Positions 17,712-26,325 of a stretch of DNA of 64,000 nt are shown one piece after another; within the stretch, counting starts at the first letter, position 1, and every line of letters begins with the position of its first letter. The position numbers and the translations under genes were made by a program. Below the pieces are notes generated by a model, which was not told the DNA's origin, did not search any database, and was given only the letters and a program-made list of their open reading frames with translations. The stretch comes from Pseudomonas sp. ICMP 561 (GTDB lineage: Bacteria; Pseudomonadota; Gammaproteobacteria; Pseudomonadales; Pseudomonadaceae), in the NCBI RefSeq assembly GCF_002699985.1, contig NZ_LKBT01000023.1:186001-250000 (forward strand), read 5' to 3'.

Positions 17712-18434
17712 CTACAACCCCAATTCCCGCCCCAACACCACACTCAACGCATTCCTCGCATCATCAAGCTGCACCAGAGTTGCATGCCGGGCACCCAACG
17801 CGTCGCGGTTTTCGATGGCGGTGAGGATTGCCTTGTGGCGCGGCAACGCCAACTCATGCAGGTTGGGACGCTGGTTGGAGTGCTTGAGCGCTTCACGCAA
17901 TGCCAGTGAAAGCATGTTGCACAGGTGAGCGAGCAGGTCGTTGTGAGTCGCGTCGGCAATCCGGCTGTGAAAATCCAGGTCGGGCTGTAACAGTGCTTCA
18001 GGATTTGGCGCAGCCTCCATGCGTTGGTAAGCCTCACCAATCGAAGCGATCTCTTCATCGGTGGCGTGTTGTGCGGCGAGGGCGGCAACGGCGGGTTCGA
18101 TGACCGCACGCACGCTGGTCAGCAAATTGAAGAATTCATTTTGTGGCGTGCACTGCATGATCCAGTGCAATACATCCGGGTCGAGCAGATGCCATTCACG
18201 ACGGGCCTTCACCACCGTACCGACGCGTGGCCGGGAGTACACCAGCCCTTTGGCCACCAATACCCGGGTGGCTTCACGCAACACCGGTCGGCTGACGGCA
18301 TACTCCTCACAGAGCAAGGCTTCGGCTGGCAGCTTTTCATCCGGCTTGAAACGCCCGGAGACAATCTGCATGCCCAGTTCCTGGACGATGCGGGCGTGCA
18401 TGCTTTTACGGTCGGAAGGCTTTCGGTAATCCAT
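17712..18434 (-). CDS. FadR-subfamily GntR transcriptional regulator
   Basis: 240 residues. Residues about 12-80 form the GntR winged helix (ELGMQIVSGRF, LPAEALLCEEYAVSRPVLREATRVLVAKGLV) and about 95-225 the all-helical FCD ligand domain with metal-type residues (DLDFHSRI, HNDLLAHL, HKAIL). Such repressors release DNA on binding a sugar acid or related metabolite. The frame extends to 18476 but ATG 18434 gives the normal family start. The neighbouring dehydratase and transporters make it the likely local regulator; palindromes at 20412 and 20459 are candidate binding sites. It points away from none of its targets except the + strand genes. Confidence 0.88.
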   Translation of the reverse strand: MDYRKPSDRKSMHARIVQELGMQIVSGRFKPDEKLPAEALLCEEYAVSRPVLREATRVLVAKGLVYSRPRVGTVVKARREWHLLDPDVLHWIMQCTPQNEFFNLLTSVRAVIEPAVAALAAQHATDEEIASIGEAYQRMEAAPNPEALLQPDLDFHSRIADATHNDLLAHLCNMLSLALREALKHSNQRPNLHELALPRHKAILTAIENRDALGARHATLVQLDDARNALSVVLGRELGL

Positions 18435-18506
18435 GGGGACGCAAGTCGATCCTGAGCGATGAGTGCGGGGCATCATAGCATCGGGGAGGTCCGAGGCGTA
18501 CGGGGC

Positions 18507-18600
18507 CCGGTAGGAGCGAACTTGTTCGCGAGGCGCCAGTACAGACGATAAATAACCGTCGCCCGCAGAATCGCCTCGCGAACAAGTTCGCTCCTACCGG
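18507..18600. repeat. REPIN, 'GGTAGGAGCGAACTTGTTCGCGAGG' class, intact
   Basis: Perfect 29-bp inverted arms at 18507-18535 and 18572-18600, spacer 36 bp. It is the longest perfect arm pair among the REPINs here and lies between the regulator and dehydratase genes. Confidence 0.92.
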
Positions 18601-18625
18601 TGGTACCGTTGTGGGTAGGAGGCGA

Positions 18626-20371
18626 TCAGTGAGAATGCCTTGGTACCTCAGCCCCGCGCATACCCACCAGGAAATCAAAGTCGCAACCCTGGTCGGCCTG
18701 CAGCACATGCTTCACATAAAGCTCGCGATACCCGCCCACCAACAGTTGCTGTTGTTGCGGGGGCTGCCAGTCGGCCAGGCGTGCGGCGAGTTCGGCGTCG
18801 GGAATATCCAGGTGCAAACGGCCGCTGGCGCAATCGAGTTCGATCCAGTCACCTTCCTGCACCACCGCCAACGGGCCACCGGCTGCGGCTTCGGGGGCCA
18901 CGTGTAAAACCACTGTGCCGTAGGCCGTGCCGCTCATGCGCGCATCGGAAATCCGCACCATGTCAGTCACACCCTGGGCCAGCAATTTTGCAGGCAGGCC
19001 CATGTTGCCGACTTCGGCCATGCCCGGATAACCCTTGGGCCCGCAGTTTTTCATGACCATGATCGAGTTGGCGTCGATGTCCAGATCCGGATCATTGATC
19101 CGTGCCTTGTACATGTCGAAGTTCTCGAACACTACGGCGCGGCCGCGGTGCTGCATCAATGAGGCGGTCGCGGCCGAAGGCTTGAGCACCGCCCCCAGTG
19201 GTGCGAGGTTGCCGCGCAGCACGCAGATACCGCCGTCAGCGCGGATCGGGTTGTCCAGAGCACGGATCACTTCGTCTTCGCCGTAGATCGGCGCGTTCTG
19301 AGTATTCTCGCGGATGGATTTGCCATTAACGGTCAACGCGTCGGGATTGGGCAGCAGATTGGCCTCGTCCATACGCCGCAACACGGCGGGCAGGCCACCA
19401 GCGTAGTAGAACTCTTCCATCAGAAAGCGTCCGGAAGGCTGCAGGTCAACGATGGTCGGCATGCCGCGCCCCATGCGGGTCCAGTCGTCCAGCTCCAGGT
19501 CGACACCGATGCGCCCGGCGATGGCTTTCAAGTGGATCACCGCGTTGGTAGAGCCACCAATGGCCGCATTGACACGAATCGCGTTTTCAAACGCCGCCTT
19601 GGTCAGAATCTTCGACAGGCGCAGGTCTTCTTTGACCATCTCTACCGCGCGCATCCCGGACATGTGCGCCAGCACATAACGTCGGGAATCTACGGCTGGA
19701 ATCGCCGCGTTGTGGGGCAGGGAAGTGCCCAAGGCTTCTGCCATGCACGCCATGGTCGACGCGGTGCCCATGGTGTTGCAGGTGCCCGCCGAACGGGACA
19801 TGTCGCCTTCCGCTGCAAGGAAATCGTCGAGAGTGATTTGTCCGCCTTTATAAGCCTCGTGCATTTGCCAGACCACGGTGCCGGAGCCGATGTCCTTGCC
19901 TTTATGTTTGCCGTTGAGCATCGGTCCGCCGGTGACAACGATGGCGGGCACGTCGCAACTGGCCGCGCCCATCAGCAGGGCGGGGGTGGTTTTGTCGCAA
20001 CCGGTGAGCAGCACCACGCCATCAATGGGGTTGCCGCGAATTGCTTCTTCGACATCCATGCTGGTCAGGTTACGGGTGAACATCGCGGTGGGGCGCAGAT
20101 TGGATTCGCCGTTGGAGAACACCGGAAACTCTACCGGCCAGCCGCCTGCTTCAATCACGCCGCGTTTGACGTGCTCGGCGATTTGCCGGAAGTGGGCGTT
20201 GCAAGGGGTGAGTTCGGACCACGTGTTGCAGATGCCGATAATGGGCTTGCCCTGAAACTGGTGATCGGCGATGCCCTGATTCTTCATCCAGCTGCGGTAC
20301 ATGAAGCCGTTCTTGTCGGCAGTACCAAACCATTGGGCAGAACGCAGGGGTTTTTTATCGGAATCAGACAT
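18626..20371 (-). CDS. IlvD/Edd-family sugar-acid dehydratase, L-arabonate dehydratase type
   Basis: 581 residues. IlvD/Edd enzymes use an Fe-S cluster and Mg2+ to dehydrate aldonic acids to 2-keto-3-deoxy acids. The three cluster cysteines are present: Cys57 in TPCNAH, Cys125 in TGCDKTTP, Cys198 in AGTCNTMG, two positions off the numbering I recall for Rhizobium L-arabonate dehydratase (59/127/200). Overall sequence, including GGPMLNGKHKG, MVMKNCGPKGYPGMAEVGNMGLP and DARMSGTAYGTVVLH, is closest to that subgroup rather than to amino-acid IlvD. The substrate is probably a pentonate or related aldonate. It is transcribed divergently from the first MFS gene across a 202-bp control region. Confidence 0.88.
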   Translation of the reverse strand: MSDSDKKPLRSAQWFGTADKNGFMYRSWMKNQGIADHQFQGKPIIGICNTWSELTPCNAHFRQIAEHVKRGVIEAGGWPVEFPVFSNGESNLRPTAMFTRNLTSMDVEEAIRGNPIDGVVLLTGCDKTTPALLMGAASCDVPAIVVTGGPMLNGKHKGKDIGSGTVVWQMHEAYKGGQITLDDFLAAEGDMSRSAGTCNTMGTASTMACMAEALGTSLPHNAAIPAVDSRRYVLAHMSGMRAVEMVKEDLRLSKILTKAAFENAIRVNAAIGGSTNAVIHLKAIAGRIGVDLELDDWTRMGRGMPTIVDLQPSGRFLMEEFYYAGGLPAVLRRMDEANLLPNPDALTVNGKSIRENTQNAPIYGEDEVIRALDNPIRADGGICVLRGNLAPLGAVLKPSAATASLMQHRGRAVVFENFDMYKARINDPDLDIDANSIMVMKNCGPKGYPGMAEVGNMGLPAKLLAQGVTDMVRISDARMSGTAYGTVVLHVAPEAAAGGPLAVVQEGDWIELDCASGRLHLDIPDAELAARLADWQPPQQQQLLVGGYRELYVKHVLQADQGCDFDFLVGMRGAEVPRHSH

Positions 20372-20411
20372 GATCAGCTCTCTTATTGTAAGACTTAATG
20401 GCTTTTCTGCT

Positions 20412-20471
20412 GCTTAAGTTAAGCGCAAATTCGCGCCATTGGAAGAGTTGTTAGCTAAATAGTAATACTAT
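20412..20471. promoter_or_regulatory. Two perfect 13-bp palindromes in the divergent control region
   Basis: GCTTAA-G-TTAAGC at 20412-20424 and ATAGTA-A-TACTAT at 20459-20471, with centres 47 bp apart, plus a shorter TAAG-A-CTTA at 20389-20397. They are AT-rich islands within GC-rich DNA between the dehydratase and MFS starts. The odd-centred symmetry suits GntR/FadR-type dimers, so they are candidate operators for the regulator at 17712-18434. Which, if any, is bound is not known. Confidence 0.5.
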
Positions 20472-20531
20472 ATAGTCGATTTCAAGTGAGGGACGACCGT
20501 GGCGGCTGCATGCAGATGCTTCAGGCCAGAG

Positions 20532-20569
20532 GCGATCTCCACTCCATAACAAGAACAATTGGAGATCGC
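20532..20569 (+). promoter_or_regulatory. Inverted repeat that would occlude the MFS ribosome-binding site
   Basis: Perfect 10-bp arms GCGATCTCCA (20532-20541) and TGGAGATCGC (20560-20569) with an 18-nt loop. The right arm contains the GGAGA Shine-Dalgarno of the gene starting at 20574, so in RNA the hairpin would hide it. Alternatively it is a DNA operator. Confidence 0.55.
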
Positions 20570-20573
20570 ACAC

Positions 20574-21890
20574 ATGAGCCAGGAACTCAGGCTTATTCGC
20601 CGCATCACCCTGAAATTGATTCCCTTCCTGATCCTGCTTTACCTGATCGCTTATGTGGACCGCTCTGCCGTGGGTTTTGCCAAGCTGCACATGGGCGCGG
20701 ACATTGGTATCGGCGACGCGGCCTACGGGCTGGGCGCAGGGCTGTTTTTCATCGGCTACTTCCTGTTTGAAATCCCCAGCAACCTGATGCTCGAACGCTT
20801 CGGCGCTCGTCGCTGGTTCGCGCGGATCATGATCACCTGGGGCGCGATTACCATTGGTATGGCCTTCGTGCAGGGGCCGCACAGCTTTTATGTGATGCGT
20901 TTTCTGCTGGGTGCGGCCGAGGCGGGCTTCTTTCCGGGCGTGCTGTACTACATCACGCAGTGGTTCCCGGTTCGCCATCGCGGCAAGATCCTTGGCCTGT
21001 TTATCCTTTCCCAACCCATCGCGATGATGATTACTGGCCCGGTGTCCGGTGGTTTGCTGGGCCTGGATGGCGTGCTGGGTCTGCACGGTTGGCAGTGGCT
21101 GTTTATCGTCATCGGCACCCCGGCCATCCTGCTGACCTGGCCGGTGCTGCGCTGGCTGCCAGATGGTCCACAGCAGGTTAAGTGGATGAACGAGACAGAA
21201 AAAAACTGGCTTGCCGGCGAACTGAAAAAGGACCTGGAAGAGTACGGTCAGACGCGTCACGGCAATCCGTTACACGCCCTGAAAGACAAACGCGTTCTGC
21301 TGTTGGCGCTGTTTTACCTGCCCGTGACCTTGAGCATTTATGGTCTGGGCCTGTGGCTGCCGACACTGATCAAACAGTTTGGCGGCACGGATCTGGTCAC
21401 CGGCTTCGTGTCCTCGGTGCCTTACATCTTCGGCATCATCGGCCTGCTGATTGTCCCGCGCAGTTCCGACCGACTCAATGACCGTTACGGACACCTCGCG
21501 GTGCTTTATGTACTGGGCGCGATCGGCCTTTTCCTCAGCGCCTGGCTGACATTGCCGGTCGCGCAACTGGCGGCACTGTGTCTGGTCGCTTTCGCGCTGT
21601 TCTCCTGCACCGCAGTGTTCTGGACCTTGCCCGGCCGTTTCTTTGCAGGCGCCAGTGCGGCGGCCGGGATAGCCCTGATCAACTCGGTGGGCAATCTGGG
21701 TGGCTACATCGGTCCGTTCGTGATCGGCGCACTCAAGGAATACACCGGCAATCTGGCTTCGGGCTTGTACTTCCTGTCCGGCGTGATGGTCTTCGGCCTG
21801 GTTTTGACCGGCGTGGTTTACCACTTGCTGGAGCGCAAGCATGTGCTGCCCGCCAGCGATTTCGCCGCCAGCGCCCGCGGCCGCACTTGA
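20574..21890 (+). CDS. ACS-family MFS sugar-acid transporter (first of two)
   Basis: 438 residues and twelve helices of the anion:cation symporter (ACS) MFS family, which imports aldonates, hexuronates or tartrate-like acids with protons. Family stretches include IAYVDRSAVGFAKLHM in helix 1, GLGAGLFFIGYFLFEIPSNLMLERFGARRW and EAGFFPGVLYYITQWFP. ATG 20574 is chosen over an in-frame site at 20559 because GGAGAT lies 8 bp before it. The location, divergent from the dehydratase, indicates uptake of that enzyme's substrate. Confidence 0.88.
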   Translation: MSQELRLIRRITLKLIPFLILLYLIAYVDRSAVGFAKLHMGADIGIGDAAYGLGAGLFFIGYFLFEIPSNLMLERFGARRWFARIMITWGAITIGMAFVQGPHSFYVMRFLLGAAEAGFFPGVLYYITQWFPVRHRGKILGLFILSQPIAMMITGPVSGGLLGLDGVLGLHGWQWLFIVIGTPAILLTWPVLRWLPDGPQQVKWMNETEKNWLAGELKKDLEEYGQTRHGNPLHALKDKRVLLLALFYLPVTLSIYGLGLWLPTLIKQFGGTDLVTGFVSSVPYIFGIIGLLIVPRSSDRLNDRYGHLAVLYVLGAIGLFLSAWLTLPVAQLAALCLVAFALFSCTAVFWTLPGRFFAGASAAAGIALINSVGNLGGYIGPFVIGALKEYTGNLASGLYFLSGVMVFGLVLTGVVYHLLERKHVLPASDFAASARGRT

Positions 21891-21898
21891 TTAATAAC

Positions 21899-21976
21899 GG
21901 TAGGAGCGAACTTGTTCGCGAGGCGGCGTGCCTGGCACACCGCGTTCTGCATTTCGCCAACAAGTTGCCTCCTACC
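21899..21976. repeat. REPIN, 'GGTAGGAGCGAACTTGTTCGCGAGG' class, degenerate right half
   Basis: Same class as 17616 and 18507, with the right half changed to CGCCAACAAGTTGCCTCCTACC. It starts 9 bp after the MFS stop and sits inside the presumed operon. Confidence 0.85.
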
Positions 21977-22012
21977 GAAAGGTGCGTTAGTGAATTTTGA
22001 AAGGAGATCCCA

Positions 22013-23005
22013 ATGAACCTAGTGCAATTCAAACTCAGCAATGGCCAGCGTCGCGTCGGTCTGGTGGACGGCGATGTGATCCGTGAAGTGCAGGGCGCGC
22101 AGAGCGTGCGTGATCTGGCGTTATCCGCTATCGACGCCGGTATCGGTCTGGCGCAGCAGGTCGTTAAACAGGGGCTTGGCGACAGCCATGATTACGCGCA
22201 ACTGTTGCAGGATCTGCGCATTCTCCCGCCGCTGGACCATCCCGATCCCTCCCACGTGCTGGTCAGCGGCACCGGCCTGACTCACTTGGGCAGCGCTTCA
22301 GCACGGGACAAAATGCATCAGCAGGCGGGTGACGAAGCGTCGATGACCGACACCATGCGCATTTTCAAATGGGGCGTGGAGGGCGGGAAGCCTGAAACCG
22401 GGCAAGCGGGTGTTCAGCCGGAATGGTTCTACAAGGGTGACGGCAGCATCGTCGTGCGCCCCGGCAAAGCTTTTTCACTGCCACCCTTCGCCGAGGATGG
22501 CGGCGAAGAACCCGAGCTCAGCGGGCTGTATGTGATTGGCAACGACGGCAAACCGTATCGCCTGGGTTTCGCCATCGGCAACGAATACTCCGACCACATC
22601 ATGGAGCGTCGTAATTACCTGTACCTCGCTCACTCGAAATTGCGTGCCTGTTCCTTTGGCCCGGAACTGCGGGTTGGCGAACTGCCGCAGAATCTGGCCG
22701 GGACCAGCCGCGTGCTGCGCGACGGTGAAGTGATCTGGGAGAAGGAATTCCTCAGTGGCGAAGCCAACATGTGCCACAGCCTGGAAAACCTCGAGTATCA
22801 CCACTTCAAATACAGCCAGTTCCTGCGTCCGGGTGATGTGCATGTGCACTTCTTCGGCACCGCTACACTTTCCTTTGCCGATGGCGTGCGCACCCAGCCG
22901 GGGGATCAGTTCCAGATCAGCCAGGCGGAGTTCGGCAAGCCGCTGGTGAACGGGATTGAGAAGACCGAAGCCGCGTTTCTGCCGGGCGGGATTGGCAAGC
23001 TTTGA
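22013..23005 (+). CDS. AraD1/GguC-type FAH-superfamily protein
   Basis: 330 residues of the fumarylacetoacetate hydrolase fold, matching the AraD1/GguC group that accompanies sugar-acid and arabinose loci. Members of this fold bind Mg2+ and act on 2-keto acids by hydrolysis, decarboxylation or dehydration. The N-terminal domain covers about 1-75 and the catalytic domain the rest, with VSGTGLTHLGSASARD, a FAIGNEYSDHIMERRNYLYLAHSK segment and SGEANMCHS. The likely role is processing the 2-keto-3-deoxy acid from the neighbouring dehydratase; the exact reaction is inference. A near-perfect AAAGGAGAT ribosome-binding site precedes ATG 22013. Confidence 0.82.
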   Translation: MNLVQFKLSNGQRRVGLVDGDVIREVQGAQSVRDLALSAIDAGIGLAQQVVKQGLGDSHDYAQLLQDLRILPPLDHPDPSHVLVSGTGLTHLGSASARDKMHQQAGDEASMTDTMRIFKWGVEGGKPETGQAGVQPEWFYKGDGSIVVRPGKAFSLPPFAEDGGEEPELSGLYVIGNDGKPYRLGFAIGNEYSDHIMERRNYLYLAHSKLRACSFGPELRVGELPQNLAGTSRVLRDGEVIWEKEFLSGEANMCHSLENLEYHHFKYSQFLRPGDVHVHFFGTATLSFADGVRTQPGDQFQISQAEFGKPLVNGIEKTEAAFLPGGIGKL

Positions 23006-23022
23006 GGTGATCTCTAAGTCCC

Positions 23023-23114
23023 CGTAGGACCGGCTTTAGCCGGGAGAGCGTCGGTAAATTCGACACATTTGCTTCGTCAGTAATGCTGCTCTCCCGGCTA
23101 AAGCCGGTCCTACG
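23023..23114. repeat. REPIN, 'GTAGGACCGGCTTTAGCCGGGAG' class
   Basis: Inverted halves 23023-23049 and 23088-23114 with perfect outer arms. It lies between the AraD1-type gene and the second transporter. Confidence 0.9.
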
Positions 23115-23164
23115 AGGCTGAGCTTCAGTTCGACACCCACCAATAACAACAAGGAGGTGCGCAC

Positions 23165-24523
23165 ATGACCACCCACACTGCGCCAGTGGAAGCGTTCGAT
23201 GCGGATGCTTTCGAGGACAAGATCTATCGCAAGGTGAACTGGCGGATCATCCCGCTGTTTATTCTCTGCTTCCTGTTTGCCTATCTGGATCGGGTCAATA
23301 TCAGTTTTGCCAAGCTGCAGATGCAGAGCGATCTGGGTTTCAGCGAGACGGTCTATGGCCTCGGGGCCAGCCTGTTCTTCGTCGGTTACTTCCTGTTCGA
23401 AGTACCGAGCAACATGCTCCTGCATAAGATCGGCGCCAGGGTATGGATCGCGCGGATCATGGTCACGTGGGGCATCACTTCGGCGTGCATGATGTTTGTG
23501 CAGACCGAGTTCTGGTTTTACACCCTGCGCTTTCTGATCGGGGTCATGGAAGCGGGCTTCGTACCTGGCGTGCTGTATTTCTTTACCCAGTGGTACCCGA
23601 GCAACCGTCGCGCGCGGGTCAATTCCTATTTCAAAAGCTCGATCTGCCTGTGCGGTATCGTCGGCGGGCCAATTGCCGGGCTGATTCTCAACCATTTCGA
23701 CGGCGTGCTGGGCATGCCTGGCTGGCGCTGGCTGTTTCTGCTTGAAGGCCTGCCGTCGGTGTTGCTTGGCATCGTGGTGTTCTGGTTCGTCTGCGATCGC
23801 ATCGAAGACGCCAAGTGGCTCAACGGCGCCGAGAAAAAAGTAGTGCTGGCGCGTATGGCGCGTGAAGTCCAGCCCCAGACCCCGCAAACCTTCAAGGACA
23901 TCTGGAAGCACCCGACCACTTACGTGATGTCGGTGATTTACCTGTGTCTGGTCATGGCCCTGACCGGCTTGCTGTTCTGGATGCCGCAGTTGATCAAGAG
24001 CGCCGGTGTTGCCGACACCATGACCATCGGTTGGCTGACGGTGATTCCCTACGTGGGCGCAGTGGTCGGCAATTTGCTGATCGGTGCGAGCTCCGACCGA
24101 CGCGGTGAGCGCCGTTGGCACATGGCGGGCTGCGCGTTGTTCACGGCGGCGGGGTATCTGGTGTGTGCCGTCTTCCCCGGTCAACTGCTGCCTTTGATGA
24201 TCGGTATGACCATGATCATGACCGGTATCATCGCCTGGATGCCGATTTTCTGGACCATCCCGCCACGTTTTCTCAGCGGGCTCGCGGCAGCGGCAGGTAT
24301 TGCGCTGATCAACTCCATCGGTCAATTGGGCGGGATCATCGCGCCGTTCATGGTCGGACGCGTCAAGGACCTGACCGGTGCGGCGACGCCGGCTTTGTAC
24401 GTGCTATGCGCAGTCTGCGTGTTGGCCATGGCGCTGATTATCTGGGGGATACCGAACCGTTATTACGTGCGCGAAACCACCCATGACAAACCTTCGGCGG
24501 GTGCAGTTGAAGCGACTGCCTGA
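23165..24523 (+). CDS. ACS-family MFS sugar-acid transporter (second of two)
   Basis: 452 residues, with the same family and layout as the gene at 20574 but clearly divergent. Visible parts: N-terminal cytoplasmic 30 residues, AYLDRVNISFAKLQMQ in helix 1, GLGASLFFVGYFLFEVPSNM, EAGFVPGVLYFFTQWYP and RFLSGLAAAAGIALINSIGQLGG in the second half. A consensus AAGGAGGTG lies 6 bp before the ATG. Having two importers suggests two related substrates or uptake of both monomer and oxidised form; this is inference. It is the last transporter of the sugar-acid locus. Confidence 0.88.
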   Translation: MTTHTAPVEAFDADAFEDKIYRKVNWRIIPLFILCFLFAYLDRVNISFAKLQMQSDLGFSETVYGLGASLFFVGYFLFEVPSNMLLHKIGARVWIARIMVTWGITSACMMFVQTEFWFYTLRFLIGVMEAGFVPGVLYFFTQWYPSNRRARVNSYFKSSICLCGIVGGPIAGLILNHFDGVLGMPGWRWLFLLEGLPSVLLGIVVFWFVCDRIEDAKWLNGAEKKVVLARMAREVQPQTPQTFKDIWKHPTTYVMSVIYLCLVMALTGLLFWMPQLIKSAGVADTMTIGWLTVIPYVGAVVGNLLIGASSDRRGERRWHMAGCALFTAAGYLVCAVFPGQLLPLMIGMTMIMTGIIAWMPIFWTIPPRFLSGLAAAAGIALINSIGQLGGIIAPFMVGRVKDLTGAATPALYVLCAVCVLAMALIIWGIPNRYYVRETTHDKPSAGAVEATA

Positions 24524-24592
24524 TTGTGACGGTGGTTCTGTCCAAGGTGGTTTTGGCCTATCATTCGCGCTTTTACACAGACGAAGACTGCC

Positions 24593-24883
24593 ATGACCAC
24601 CAATCCGACGACGATGAGCGCAGCCCTGAAAGACGCCACGATGCTGGAAATTGACGGGCTGCATGCCTGGGATTTCTTTCTGGGCGACTTTCTGACCCTC
24701 GAGTGCATGGATGGTCGCGAGCGCAAGACCTGGCGTTTCACGATGGAGCAGGTCAACGCCGCGACCTTCGATGAAGCTCAGCAGTGCTGGCTGATCACTG
24801 ATGGCACAAATGAACACCGCATGAAATGCCTCGAAGCGTTCACGCCGACCAAAGACGACGAAGAAGACGTACAACAGGACTGA
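24593..24883 (+). CDS. Small conserved Pseudomonas protein, probably DUF5629
   Basis: 96-residue acidic soluble protein (tail KDDEEDVQQD). It resembles the pseudomonad-restricted DUF5629 family in my memory (LEIDGLHAWDFFL near the start, then a RKTWRF beta segment), but I cannot confirm the assignment. No signal peptide, helix motif or catalytic signature is visible. It lies 69 bp after the second sugar-acid transporter and may be transcribed separately. Confidence 0.65.
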   Translation: MTTNPTTMSAALKDATMLEIDGLHAWDFFLGDFLTLECMDGRERKTWRFTMEQVNAATFDEAQQCWLITDGTNEHRMKCLEAFTPTKDDEEDVQQD

Positions 24884-24978
24884 CCTGCGGATAAAACCAA
24901 TCAGCGGCAAGCCTGTCCTAAACGTTGTTCGCGCGTCGATGGCGCCCACTAACAACCTGAAAAAAGAAGGCTCTGCCC

Positions 24979-26148
24979 ATGACTCGTACATTTCTGCCTT
25001 GGCTGGCACTGGCCGGCGCAATGAGCGCTTTTCCCATACAGGCGCAAAGCATGACTGAATACGATGTACTGATTGGTTCTTACACCCAGGCTTCCAGCGA
25101 AGGTATTTACCGGTACCGCTTCAACAGCCAGACCGGCCAGCTCGATGCCAAACCCCTGCAAGTGGTCAAGACTGACAACCCGTCCTGGCTGACCCTTTCC
25201 AAAGATCAGCGCCACCTGTTCGTGGTCAACGAGAACGGTCCCGGCGGGAAAGATGTTGTCGGCAAGGTCAGCAGTTTTGCCATTGATACCAAGACCCATC
25301 AGATCACCCCGATCAATCAGGTGAAGAGCCAGGGTGACGAGCCGACGCATTCCAGCCTCAGCCCGGACCAGCGCTTCCTGTTCGTCTCCAACTATGCCGT
25401 GCAACCCGATCCGGGTGGGGCGCTGGCAGTGATCCCGGTGGGCAAGGACGGCAAGCTGTCCGAAGTCGTTCAGGTCAGCAATGATCATGGCGCGAGCAAG
25501 GTCAATCCTGAGCGTCAGGCGTCTTCCCACGTCCACTCGGCGATCCCGACGCCGGATGACAAGTACGTGGTGACCAGCGATCTCGGTGCCGACAAGATGC
25601 TGGTGTTCAGCTACGACGGTAATCGCGCCAAGCCTTTGCAGCCGGCCAAAACGCCAACGGTGCAATTGCCCGCTGGCAGCGGCCCGCGTCATCTGCTGTT
25701 CAGTGAAGATGGTAAACACGCCTGGCTGACCCTGGAAATGGTCGCGCAGGTTGCAGTCTTTGATTATCACGACGGTGTGTTCAAGCAGACCCAACTGGTA
25801 GACCTGAAGAACAAGGATGCGCAGCAGAAAGTCGGCGCCGGTGGTTTGCACACCTCGCCGGACGGCAAATTCCTTTACGTTGCCAATCGTGGTGAAGCCA
25901 ATCAAGTGCTGGTGTTTGCCATCGACGCCAAAGGGCAGCTCAAGGAAGTGCAGCGTCGTTCTGTTGAAGGTGTAGAGCCACGTGAGTTTCGCATCGATCC
26001 AAGCGGCCATTTCATGCTGATCGCCAACCAGAAGAGCAACCAGATCGTCACGGTGAAAGTCGATCCGAAAACCGGTTTGCTGGGTGACACGGTGCAAAAG
26101 CTCGACTTCGATTCGCCCTCGGACTTCCGATTCCTGACCGGCAAGTGA
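24979..26148 (+). CDS. Exported lactonase-family seven-bladed propeller
   Basis: 389 residues with a signal peptide (about 1-23, FPIQAQS). The mature part is a YbhE/Pgl-type beta-propeller: SYTQASSEGIYRYRF, SQGDEPTHSSLSPDQRFLFVSNY, HVHSAIPTPDDKYVVTSDLGADK, GSGPRHLLFSEDGKHAW, GGLHTSPDGKFLYVANRG. Cytoplasmic relatives hydrolyse 6-phosphogluconolactone; an exported copy more likely opens sugar lactones in the periplasm. That would feed aldonates to the two importers upstream, which is inference from context. A 12-bp perfect stem follows the stop. Confidence 0.82.
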   Translation: MTRTFLPWLALAGAMSAFPIQAQSMTEYDVLIGSYTQASSEGIYRYRFNSQTGQLDAKPLQVVKTDNPSWLTLSKDQRHLFVVNENGPGGKDVVGKVSSFAIDTKTHQITPINQVKSQGDEPTHSSLSPDQRFLFVSNYAVQPDPGGALAVIPVGKDGKLSEVVQVSNDHGASKVNPERQASSHVHSAIPTPDDKYVVTSDLGADKMLVFSYDGNRAKPLQPAKTPTVQLPAGSGPRHLLFSEDGKHAWLTLEMVAQVAVFDYHDGVFKQTQLVDLKNKDAQQKVGAGGLHTSPDGKFLYVANRGEANQVLVFAIDAKGQLKEVQRRSVEGVEPREFRIDPSGHFMLIANQKSNQIVTVKVDPKTGLLGDTVQKLDFDSPSDFRFLTGK

Positions 26149-26157
26149 TGCTGTGAG

Positions 26158-26192
26158 AACCCCAAGCCCTTTATTCATGCGGGCTTGGGGTT
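26158..26192 (+). terminator. Hairpin terminator after the lactonase gene
   Basis: Perfect 12-bp arms AACCCCAAGCCC (26158-26169) and its complement (26181-26192) with an 11-nt loop. The T-run after it is short. Confidence 0.75.
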
Positions 26193-26325
26193 CTATCAAT
26201 TCAAGTGATATGAGCTAGTGCTACAAAACATTTCGGCTGAGCCGCCCTCGGGGGTAAGTTTGAGTCACGGCCAAGACGGTCAAGACTTGAAACGTAGTTC
26301 AATAGAACATCCGAGGGTTAACGCC

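Noticed and set aside
20510..20519. CTGCATGCAG palindrome in the divergent control region
   Set aside because: Only 10 bp and GC-type; could be chance beside the stronger palindromes.
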